Assembly (NCBI GenBank): GCA_038025085.1
Contig: CM076151.1
Location: 9,677,001 to 9,741,000, forward strand
Direction: 5' to 3'
From: Tetragonia tetragonoides
Lineage: Eukaryota > Streptophyta > Magnoliopsida > Caryophyllales > Aizoaceae
Length of the DNA stretch: 64,000 nucleotides
Under the pieces are notes generated by a model that was not told the DNA's origin, made no database searches, and saw nothing but the letters and a program-made list of their open reading frames with translations. A program made the position numbers and the translations under genes. Below are positions 44,501 to 54,885 of this stretch, in pieces; position 1 is the stretch's first letter, and each line of letters opens with the position of its first letter.

Positions 44501-47277
44501 ATGGTGAGATCAAAAATTGAGATCAAGAAGATAGAGAACACAACAGTGAGGCAGGTGACTTTTTCAAAGAGAAGAAATGGACTTATAAAGAAAGCACAAG
44601 AACTCTCAACACTCTGTGATGCTCAGATTGGTCTTGTTGTCTTCTCCTCTACTGCTAAACTCCATCAGTATTCCAACTCAAGGTAAAATCATTCTCTCTC
44701 TCTCTCTCTCTCTCTTTCTTACTGGATCTTTAATTTCTTCTTCTATATCTTTTATTATTTTCTACAAATTAAACTACAATAATAGATATTATATTTATCT
44801 TTTATAAAATTGGAAGAAGCATAGCTAAAAAGATAGGGATTTGTGGATAATTGATAAGAAGTCTGGTTTGGTATACTAACTATACTGTGGTGGGATATGG
44901 CTAGGTAGACCAGGAAATCAAGGGTGGATGTCATGAAATCCTTCAAGCTAGTACAGATAATAAAAATTACTGTACTAAATTAGAGAGGAAGAGCTAATTT
45001 TAGACACCATTACTTAGTTTCATACAGTACATTAGATGCATATATTTAAATTATATATATTGTGTTTGAAGTGCTTTTCAAGTACTTTTATTTGTAAACT
45101 GCTTGGAATTTTACAAAGTCTATTATCCTTTTTTATTTATTTATTTATTTATTTATACTGATTGTGATTTCTCAAAGTGTGGCATAGGGCTTCATAATAA
45201 TTTGCCATATATACACCTGGTTTGATTTATTTGGAAGACAGAACACAGAACACAGAACACAGAACACAGAACACTGCTGTTTTATATGCAACACTCTTCA
45301 ACATTTTAAGATGGAGATAAGAGCTACTTATTTATTTCCCTCTCAAAATAAATTAAGAAAATAGAAAGAGCAAGAGTAGGGAGACTAAAATTTTCTCAAT
45401 TTTGAATATAATTTGCCATCTGGTATTTGAAGCATGTATTTGTACTACTTGTGTTCAAGGCGGTTTGGTATATAATTTTATAATTTCCGGTGAATAATGA
45501 ACACAAAGTTTAATGGCCGGAAATATATCTCTAATAAGTTCCGTGCAACATTTAATTTGTTACTGTACAATCGAACAATGAGTGCTACTTTTGGATTAGA
45601 AAGTGTTACTTTACTTCTAAATACGTTTAGCTGTCGACCGAAAAATGTTCTTTTTCGGACAAAAACATACTCCCTTCGTTTCTCTTTAAACTTTTTACTT
45701 GCTTTTTCACGGTCTTCAAGGTGGTAGTTTGACCATCAATATCTATCAAATTATACAAGTAAAATTTATAAAAATTTGATATTTTGAAAATACATTTCCA
45801 AAGAAACCTAATGCATATAATTTCAAATCATAACTCATAGAGATTTTTTATATATTTACGGTCAAAGTTTATAAAGTTTGACCTTAAAAAAGCAAGTAGG
45901 AAGTTTAAAGAGAAACGGAGGGAGAATAACATTTTGAAGAAAAAGTATTATATTCAATTGTCATACTATGAGACGTCTTACACAAAACTTGAGTGTTCTT
46001 TTTTTCTTCTTCTTTAGAAGAACACAAATACTATTCTTTGTAACTTTGTTGCACTAGAAGCATTGTCGAAAACCTTAATCATATCACTGGGAGTTGATTG
46101 TACCATCTTTTGTTCCCATGATTAAGGATGAGTCAAGTAATTCAGAGGTATATGCGAGACACAGGCAATCTTGACAAGTTTGATCCCTCTCTTCAGCCTC
46201 AGGTAGTAATTAGTCATTTTCCATTGTTGAACATGTTAATTAAACAAGCTCCTTGACCAAGTTGCATGACTCTTTGTGATTTAACACCCATAGCCTGAGG
46301 ATTGTGATGTTTTGCGCAAGGAATTTGCAAAGAAATGCCAAGAAATGAGGTGCTTTAATTTTCACTTATTAGCATTGACTCTCTTTGTTTGTACATTGTA
46401 ATATGACTAATTATAAAGGACACACTACAGGCTAATTGAAGGAGAAGATGTAGAAGAACTGTCTATTGAAGAGTTAACTAAACTTGAGAGGCAGATTGAG
46501 AGAGGTCGTTCTCGTGTACGACTAATGAAGGTTTATGAGTTAGATCATGTTTCTGATCTGTTTGATTGCTGGTTATTCCCTTTGCAAACTAAACTTAAGT
46601 TTCTATTGATTATTATGGGTTTTAGGATGACAAGCTTCATAAAGTCATCAAAGGCCTTAAGCAAAAGGTAATAAGTTTCATGTATCCTTATGTAGATGAT
46701 GACATATGCAGGTCTCTATGCCTCTTTGTTTAAGACATTAGCTTAACAAAAAATGAATGATATATAGTTAGATTATGTTTTTGAACAACAAATAGTTCAT
46801 GGATTCATTTTACTATGTATCCAATTTAACAGTTTTGGTCATATCAGATTGTACTGTTATACAGAACTGTTTCCAACTTGAGAGTTTTAACAATAAAATT
46901 TGAAAAAACATCACCACCATTACCTAAAGGTAGTTGCATTATCTGAACTGTCAAAAACATTTCAAAATGCCCTTACTGTATGATTCTAATTTCATATTCT
47001 AAATTATGAAATCTCAGGAAGATAAATTGATGGAGGACAATGAAAGATTGAAAACAAAGGTGAAAATTTATATTGTTTTCCCTCAGTCTCTCCTAAGGTT
47101 ATTTTTCATACTCATGTATGCCATTCTCGGCTCCGATTTTCTTCCCTGCAGATGACTGATGTAGCCGAATCACATAACTCGTCAAAGCATCATCAATTAC
47201 GCCAATCCTCAGAGCAAATTCATGTTCAAAACAATGATGTCAACTTTGACACTTCTCTAAGATTGGGGCTGGTTTAG
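44501..47277 (+). CDS. MADS-box transcription factor, SVP/StMADS11-like, copy 1
   Basis: MIKC-type MADS factor. The SVP/AGL24 clade controls flowering time, dormancy and meristem identity by binding CArG boxes. Exons 44501-44682, 46127-46202, 46294-46349, 46431-46530, 46626-46667, 47018-47059 and 47152-47277 join in phase to give 207 aa. The MADS domain is 1-61 ([34 protein letters not shown]). The short I region is [15 protein letters not shown], and the K domain (about 85-165) contains [20 protein letters not shown]. The C-terminus DTSLRLGLV matches the SVP clade end motif (DTSLKLGL). The protein is shorter than SVP (about 240) in its C region. Intron 1 (1.44 kb) holds a MITE and a block conserved in the tandem copy. 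Clade call rests on the K-domain and C-terminal motifs; a lineage-specific subgroup is likely. Confidence 0.88.
44690..44717 (+). repeat. CT microsatellite at start of MADS1 intron 1
   Basis: A (TC)n run begins about 10 bp after the intron 1 donor. The paralogue has a short CTCTCTCTCTCC tract at the equivalent place (50033-50045). Confidence 0.7.
44857..44960 (+). promoter_or_regulatory. Conserved non-coding block in MADS1 intron 1
   Basis: About 100 bp closely matches 50341-50446 in intron 1 of the tandem paralogue (shared ACTGTGGTG..ATATGGCTA, GGTAGACCAG.AAATCAA and AGTACAGAT). Most of the rest of the two introns does not align by eye. Intron 1 commonly carries regulatory sequence in MADS-box genes, so a cis-regulatory role is plausible but unproven. 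Confidence 0.55.
45241..45275 (+). repeat. Heptanucleotide tandem repeat
   Basis: About five copies of GAACACA in intron 1 of MADS copy 1. Confidence 0.8.
45670..45924. mobile_element. Stowaway-like MITE B in MADS1 intron 1
   Basis: A 255-bp element with about 40-bp inverted termini: CTCCCTTCGTTTCTCTTTAA on the left, and on the right the complement of CTCCCTCCGTTTCTCTTTAA, continuing into TACTTGCTTTTT on both arms. Flanks are TA on the left and AATA on the right. This terminal type is typical of Tc1/mariner-derived MITEs. The paralogous intron at 50033-51459 lacks it, so it arrived after the gene duplication. Confidence 0.8.
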
Positions 47278-49400
47278 TACCTCGAAGGATGTCTTTGATC
47301 TAGTGGTTAAGACTTTAGACCGAGACCCTGAAATTACGTCGTCCTAAGTTCTTTTCCATTTGTACTACATCCAAGTTACAGATGCTAAATAAACTCGATC
47401 TTGTATATATGTCTTACTCTTACATGTATATATAGTTGTATGTAAATGTAATGTACTAGTTGCGTTTGTACTCGATCGAATTCGGCTGGTTGGCTGGTTG
47501 GCTTTCTTCAGAACTGGATGCACACATTGCGTACCTTAAGATATATAGAATCCAATTTTATCAGTAAAGTGTAAACAATTTCATTATAATGACTATATAG
47601 TCTATTTACTCCATGAATGTCTATTTGATCCTGATCATATGTGTTTAGAAATAATGCATTTTGGTACCGTTGTCATCTAAAATCATATGGACCAAACATG
47701 TTATTGTTTGTGGCTAGAAAGTCTTCTAATTGGGATAATCATCAACATACAGTTATATAAAAAGATGGTGATGGTGACGGTGACGGTGACGGTGACGGTT
47801 ACCCCACACTCACAATTCCCCCATGAAATTCAAAGGGGCCCACGGAAAAGAAGAGAGATAGACCCATAGACACAATTGTGTATATTACAATGGGTGTAAA
47901 GCAATCATGGTCCGATATATACAATACCCACGTATATGGGTGGAGAAATGAGAGAGATAGCCAAATGGAAACCTGAGGAGGTCACCCGGCCGGTCACCGA
48001 TGAGGTTGTCGGCGACGGTAAGCTCACTGCATTACGGTGGGACTTGGTCGGTCACCAGCAGCTGCCGCGATTTTACCGATAACGAGCCAGGAGGACGGGG
48101 CCTTTAATCTTATGCTCTGAATAGTACCTAAAACGGAAACGGCAGGATCTATAAGGGTAACATTGTAGGTCGCCAAGAAAAGATTTAGAGTTCAATTTCT
48201 AATTGTTGCGTTGCACATGTCGCGACTGACCTCTCCTATGAGGATCCTATGTATGTAGGACACCCCGAAAGAGTTTAATCCCTTCTATACGAATGATGTC
48301 CACGGTAATGATAGATCACACTACCTACACAAGAAATACTATGAGGTATATGAAGTTATGACCAAATACATCTCCAAGCATATTGATTATTGGTACCAAT
48401 ATGGTTGACAATGTAACTATAATCAAATTTCCTATGGTCCAAAATAGCTTGTAATTTGTACAACACTGAAAATATCCGTTGTTAGGGCGTTTTTAAATGG
48501 ACTCTTTTTTAATTTAGATACAAAAATGTTGTCACACTGTAACCAACTTCCCTATTTGAGCAGGTAGTTTGTCCAAGGAAATGCAGACTAATAATATGTT
48601 AATACAAACATATTAGACAACCTTATGTGCCGACACTAACGTATCAGATACTACGTCGTTTTCAAATGGAATCTTGTCACTTTATGTATAAAAATGAATG
48701 TCTTTTTATATTTTGTCGTCACTTCATTGGTATTCTCATAAATTACTGTAGAGATTTCAGAAATCTACCGATGGACCAACCTAAATTCCCTATTCTATAA
48801 CAATTTAAGATTTCCAAAAAGTGTGTGTACAATGAAACTTTAGCAAAAAAAATCAAACAGTCATTTGGGTATTGGAGGGTTGTAAGTTGTTGCCTTGGTG
48901 GAATACAATGCAAAATTCAACTTTAGCAAACAGTATATTTACAACAATGAGGGTAATGAATATGACTAATGTCATGTGTAATAATCAAGGGCATGTACGG
49001 CCTATACCTTTAGGCTATAACTATATAGCCACTCTCTACAGTGAGCAACATGAACCATTTCGTACGGAAATCTTAGCCAGAAATTAAAATAATGATGATA
49101 TCCCCATCAGATATTCTCATGGGCTCTCAAACCAACCATTATTAACCCTGGTACAAAACTAACCCTTTCTTCAACCTTTCTATCATCCTTCATTTTTCTC
49201 TCTCCTCTCACAGGTGTGTGTGAGTGCTGTAAAATCTAACCAAATTTTTTTAGCTAGCTAGGGCCAATCACAATGGCTCTAATAGTCCTTCAAGGGCCAA
49301 GATGCAATAAATATATAATGTTTTTATTACCCAGGAGATTATTATTTATTATAGCAGCCCCACATTCCTATTTCTTTGCATTATTTTGGGTATCTTTCTC
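47278..49400. other. Spacer between the two MADS genes
   Basis: The 3' UTR of copy 1 is followed by a spacer with a GGTGAC/GGTGAT microsatellite at 47764-47801 and a GC-richer patch at 47980-48110. No gene, SINE or MITE was recognised. The right end merges into the conserved promoter of copy 2. Confidence 0.5.
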
Positions 49401-49415
49401 CCTTTGCTCTTAGTC

Positions 49416-49421
49416 TATAAA
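49416..49421 (+). promoter_or_regulatory. Putative TATA box of MADS gene 2
   Basis: TATAAA within TCTATAAATTTGTA, the counterpart of the site at 44136. Both are followed by ACTTTCCATTT and, further on, CCATCTAGGGTT and TTTTAGCCCTTAA, so promoter and leader were duplicated together with the coding region. Confidence 0.5.
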
Positions 49422-49850
49422 TTTGTACAACTTTCCATTTTTTATTTATGTCCCTGCCACCTGCCTGCCTATGCTTTTGCTTCCCATCTAGGGTTTGTTC
49501 CATTTTCTTCTTTTAGCCCTTAAATAATATAATTGTCAAATGTATCTTTCTTTTTTTCTTTAGTTTGCTACCTAGTAGATCATGTATGGATCTATCAGAC
49601 CCATTCTCTCTCTTCCCAGAGTCATACTGGGTTGTTGTCGTCGTTGTTGTCGTTGTTGTCGTCGAACTTAACTGGGTGTTGGGGTTGTGGGTTTTGTTTG
49701 AAGTAAAGGGTTTTAGTTTTGATGAACTTAACTTTTGTCTTTGTTTTTTCTTCACATTTTTCTTTGGCTGATTTTTTACTAATATTATTATTTTTTTGTT
49801 GTTGGGTGAAAAATGAATTGAATGAGCAGTAGGAATTGAAGTTGTTTACA

Positions 49851-52800
49851 ATGGTGAGGCCAAAGATTGAGTTGAAGAAGATAAATAACACAACAGCAAG
49901 ACAGGTGACTTTTTCAAAGAGAAAAAGAGGACTTTTTAAGAAAGCTCTAGAACTCTCAACACTCTGTGATGCTGGAATTGGTCTCGTTGTCTTTTCTTCC
50001 ACTGCCAAACTCCATCACTTCTCCAGCTCAAGGTCTCTCTCTCTCCTTTCTTCTTTTTTGATATTTTTGAAATTGCAAGGAAGTCATCCTCTTCTTTGAG
50101 GGTAACGAGACATTTGGACTCGTTTCGCAAATTATTAATGGGAACGAGTGGAGGATGCGCCAGTACGATGATCTAACCAAACTCCTCTCCTTCTCTCTGC
50201 GGATCTTCTTCATTCCTCTTTCTGCAATCTGTAAATATTTACTTTTATATTTCAAAGTCAAATAAGTATAAGTATAGAGAAATGAGACCCTAGAATAATA
50301 GGCTCTACTAGGTAAAACTTAGGGATAGTGAAGTTGACTAGAAGTCTTGTTACACTAACTACACTGTGGTGAGATATGGCTAAGGTAGACCAGAAAATCA
50401 AAGGGTGTATCTTCAAATCTTCTTGCTAGCCAGTACAGATTCATACAATTATAGGAGAGATCAGCTGATTTCAACACCTTTGGAGTAAAATTTTGTTTTC
50501 CCCAAAGATATGAATTGTGGAATTGTTGTCTGTCTCAAATTAGGGAGCAAAAGATAAAAATAAAAATTAATAAAGTATGATTTCATTTTATTTGTAAAAT
50601 ATAATTAATTAGCTTACTTTGGTTTATTTGAAAGTATTCTTATTGATGATGAATCCAGAGAGAGAAACAAAAAAAAAAAAAAGGGCAAGAGTAGTAGACT
50701 AAATAATTAAGGAGATGTGCAAAAATAGCAACAGAGAGATGAGCAACTTCATGCATTTATAATAAGCTTCACATATGCCCGTTTGACCTACCTTCTACCA
50801 ACTTCTCCTTCTCCTTCTAAATTTGTTCTTGCTCACCCCCTTTTTATGCACTCTCCTCTCCATTTTCAACTTCTAAGAAGTTAAAATAAAGCTACAATTG
50901 GACTAGAAGGAGAAGTTACAAATTGTAGCTTCTCCTTCTACTTCTAGCTTTATTTCAAACTCTAGAAGTTGGAGGTGGAGGTGGGAGTGGATGCAAATGG
51001 GGTAAACTTCAACAAATTTGGGAGAAGAAGTTGAATTTGTGGGAGTTAGGCCAAACGGACCCTATATACACTCCTAATTAAGGAGATACTATCAATAAAG
51101 GTAAGGAAGCATCTTTGCTTTTATGTAACTAAAGTATATAAAGGTAAGAAAGTAAAAATGGAAAATTAGGAGATCTTCCTTCGAGAATATATAACTTTTA
51201 ATATATCTTTATAAAGAATGCGGCTAAACTCCGTATTATATAGGAAGAAGGAGCATATATAATTGCAACTGTTTTGAGGATACCAGAAATAACAAACTAT
51301 CTTCAAACCGTCATAAAAATAGCTCCAAATGGTGTACAATACCATACCATTTTAGGGATTTGGCCGTAATGAAAGCATAACAAATAAGTAACATTGAAGA
51401 AAGTTTGATTATACCATAGTTATGATGTAAATTAAACCATCTTTTTTTTTTTTTTTCAGGATGGGTCAAGTACTTCAGAGGTATATGCGATACACTGGCA
51501 ATTTACACCACCTGGATCCATCTCTTCAGCCTCAGGTAATTACTTTCTTTCTTTTTTTTTTTTTTTTTTTTTCTGTTGATCATCTTGTTTATCAACACAT
51601 TATATGTTCTCCTGAGGATTGTCTTTTTATTTTTATTTTTTTATATTCAATAGGAAGAAGATTGCGTTGTTTTGCGCAAGGAACTCGCTATTAAAAGCCA
51701 AGAACTGAGGTGATTCCAATTTACTTATTAACATTGCCTCTAATAAATTAAGTAAAATGAAGGCTTGGATCTATTTTGTTTGTACATTTTGTTGTTTATT
51801 ATCATACATATTATCATCATATAAAGTTGGTTTAATAATGGTGATTAACGATGATTAACTGACAGGGAACTCAAAGGAGAAGATCTAGAAGCGCTAACTA
51901 TTGGAGATTTAGCTAAACTTGAGAGGCAGCTTGAGAAAGGATGTACCCGTATTCGACATATGAAGGTTTGTGATCAGTTGATTAGTAGGAGTAGTTGATT
52001 AGCTGCTGTTCTTGTTATAAATTAGTCATTTGCCCTTTGCAAATTAATTAAACTCAGTTTGGATATGTAATGTCAATGGTTTTCAGGATGAAAAGCTTCA
52101 TGAAGTCATTAAAGGACTTAAGCAAAAGGTAAGCTTCCTTATTTTGGCTTTCTAGTATATCACTAGCTAAAAGAATTTATGCTGCTTATATGTGTGAATG
52201 ATGAAGATACATTCATATGGACTTCAGCAAAACTTAAAACTCATATGCACCTGTGAGGCCGTGAGCAAAAAAGTGGTACCTCTTTACATGAAAAGTAATA
52301 CTTGACCTCTTTACATAAAAAAGAAGAGTGGTACTTTTGATCGGCTCATACATGAGGGTCTGAGGCCTCTAATAGAGAATTGCTATTTATACATTGGGTA
52401 TATCCGAAATAAGTGATACTCTAAATTTATTGTAACTTAATTTGAATTTTCTGCAACTTTACCTAAAATTAAAAGTTTTGGTAATTAGTTTTAGTTCATT
52501 TAAAGTAGCTTGTCTTAGTCCAATATTTTTCAGGATGATACATTAAGGGAGAAAAATGAAAGATTGAAGGAAAGGGAGAAAAATGAAAGATTGAAGGAAA
52601 AGGTGAAAAATTAATTTTCCTCGTCCCCCTCCTATTTTTTCTTTTCATAAAATCATATATAGGTCTCCAATTTATTAAGGGACTTTAATTTGATTTATTC
52701 ATTACAGGTGACTGCTGACCAGGCCGAATTATGTAACTCAAACCAACAATTAGGCCAATCCTCTACTCATCAAAAGAAATTAGGCCAATCCTCAGAGCAC

Positions 52801-52863
52801 ATCCATATCCATATTCAAAACAATGTCACCTTTGACACTTCTCTTAGGCTTGGGTTGGTTTAA
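49851..52863 (+). CDS. MADS-box transcription factor, SVP/StMADS11-like, copy 2
   Basis: Tandem paralogue of the gene at 44501. Exons 49851-50032, 51460-51535, 51654-51709, 51866-51965, 52087-52128, 52534-52602 and 52708-52863 give 226 aa. The first five exons have exactly the same lengths as in copy 1 (182, 76, 56, 100, 42). The MADS domain is [20 protein letters not shown] plus [14 protein letters not shown], and the K domain includes [20 protein letters not shown]. The C-terminus again ends DTSLRLGLV. Exon 6 is 69 nt instead of 42: it carries an in-frame tandem duplication of nine codons (REKNERLKE twice). Exon 7 has a partial internal repeat (LGQSS twice). The frame is open five codons upstream, but [10 protein letters not shown] aligns with the copy 1 start. 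A SINE lies 57 bp after the stop, probably inside the 3' UTR. Confidence 0.88.
50341..50446 (+). promoter_or_regulatory. Conserved non-coding block in MADS2 intron 1
   Basis: Counterpart of 44857-44960, at a comparable distance from exon 1 (309 versus 175 bp). It is the most similar stretch of the two first introns. Confidence 0.55.
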
Positions 52864-52910
52864 TACCTTGTATTGTTAATTAGTTAAATAAACTCGTCTA
52901 CTTCTTAAAT

Positions 52911-53047
52911 GTATATGTACGTAATAATAATAATTTTTGTAGATAACATAGGTATTCAAGCTTTTGCTTGATTAATTTCATGGGTGTTAAAATTAACGAT
53001 CAGGAAAACCTCCATTAACGGTCCTGATCATGAGGGGGTATATGTAC
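52911..53047 (-). mobile_element. SINE family 1 with target duplication, just 3' of MADS2
   Basis: A 117-bp minus-strand element (52921-53037) is bounded by perfect 10-bp repeats, GTATATGTAC (52911-52920, 53038-53047). Reversed, it shows the family-1 body and 3' end (AAATTAATCAAGCAAAAGCT, TGTTATCTAC) and is diverged from the copies at 8588 and 17082. The tRNA-like head is absent. It begins 57 bp after the MADS2 stop codon. Confidence 0.8.
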
Positions 53048-54885
53048 CGCACGTACGTATTACTTATATTGTATTCCGGAATGCATGAAGCTTTGCTTGT
53101 TGTAATGTTGATCTAGTTTCAAAAGAAGTGAGTTATGTGTCGTAACTCATTGCGCTAGTTCACATAATTATAATCAAATTCGAGAAATGCAGTGGAGTTA
53201 TGGTCATACTTAGGCTCCGTTTGATTTACCTGGATAAAACTAATCTGAACTGAACCGAATTGATTTTTTAAACTTGATCGTTAACCATTTAAAATTCGTC
53301 CAAACATAGTTAATATTGGACTCATTTGAAAGTAGGCTTTGAGATCTTCCGCATCCGATGACATAATTATTATCATGAAATTATTTCGGAACACAAGGTC
53401 TTGGGTATTCCACGAATTAATTCGTGTAGGTGCTTCCCAGGAGGTTTGAACCCATGACCTAGTGTACAAGTTGCAACTTGTTTACCAGTTTACCACTGAG
53501 CCAACATCTCTTTGGTTAGGAAACCTGTAATTTACGTACTTTATGCTTTTACATTCAAGTATAGGTTATAGAGTACAAGCTAACCCATAATTGAGTTGGT
53601 TATCCACAATAATTTCATAATGGTGTGTTTGGATACTTGAGTTGAAATATTTAATCCTAAGACAATGGTAGGTTTGTATTGATTCAATTTCATGGCCTTT
53701 CATAATGTCCTAAAATTGAAAATCTGAAATGACAATCCTCCTTCACCTTAGCTTGCTTGGCAGTTAAACTTCTTCTCCTCTCCTCTAAGAAAAACGATTC
53801 TTTTTGATCACAAGAAAAAACGATTCTTACGTAAAATGAAATGTATAAACTAAGATTGAATTGAATGGAATTAAGTTGCATTGCATGATTAGGGCTCAAA
53901 AAGGAGAAATTAAATGAGAGTGGGTTCTTTGAATTGAAGTGAACTAAACACTATACAAAACTTTACACCACTAAAGTGAACTAATTATTAGTAATACGCG
54001 AGAGAAGAAAAAAAAGTGTTTCTGAAATGAAATTGAACTACAAAACACTGATTTAACTGAGAGCACCATTATATTGAAATTAAAGGGTAAACTCTAAATA
54101 ACACACCCTAAGTTCATCAATTAGGTACTTCCTAGTATAAAGTTTCAATTTTCGCATTACGATTTTTTCTTTTTAAAGTAAGACATTCATGAACGATGAA
54201 TGTTGGAAGTCCCCACTCTTGAGGGTAATTCCTAACTTAGATGGTACAAATACTTTTATTAGATGCAATATCTCGTATTCGATACTTGTAATATACACGT
54301 AAATATACTTTATATTTATTTATCTATCATTTATCGTAGAAAAAGTTAAAATGCACCTATAAAACAATGTTTGAATGATTAAGTTTAGTTCACATTATAC
54401 TCTAGTTACTTTGATGATATTAAGATTTAGGCCTAGCTAATTCTATTCAAAAACTTGTTATTCCGGAATGTTAATAACAATCTACGTATTTGTATCCCAA
54501 TCTGTATTCGTACAAACCTAGCCCTCTTTAATTTGCGAACAAAAGAAAAGAGAAAAAAAAAAAGATTTTAACATGAAGAAATCTGATGTTATTACACGTG
54601 GAGACCCAGAAATTGAAAAGAGAGAGGGTCAGATGGGCTAATTTCACGCACAACTTCTAAAACATGTCTCTCTTTTTTGTGTTCATTTCCAAACGCTATT
54701 TTCGTTACACCCCTCACTTCTCCTATTCCTTTCTCTTTTGTTTATGTTACTAACACCCAAAAAAAATAAATTCAACCAAACCCAAAAAAATTCTCTGATA
54801 ATTTTCTTCTTGATCTTAATTAATCTCTGATATATTTCTGATCTCAAATTGAAAGTGGAAAAAAGCTGAAGCGAATTAACAAATA
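53048..54885. other. Intergenic region between MADS2 and GDI
   Basis: AT-rich, with two short blocks of the TGAACTGAAC-type dispersed repeat (about 53215-53270 and 53925-54090). The last 300 bases should contain the GDI promoter and a CT-rich leader. No additional gene was found. Confidence 0.5.

Noticed and set aside
49513..50008. Minus-strand ORFs upstream of and over MADS2 exon 1
   Set aside because: They arise from a GTTGTCGTC repeat in the leader and from the antisense of the MADS domain.
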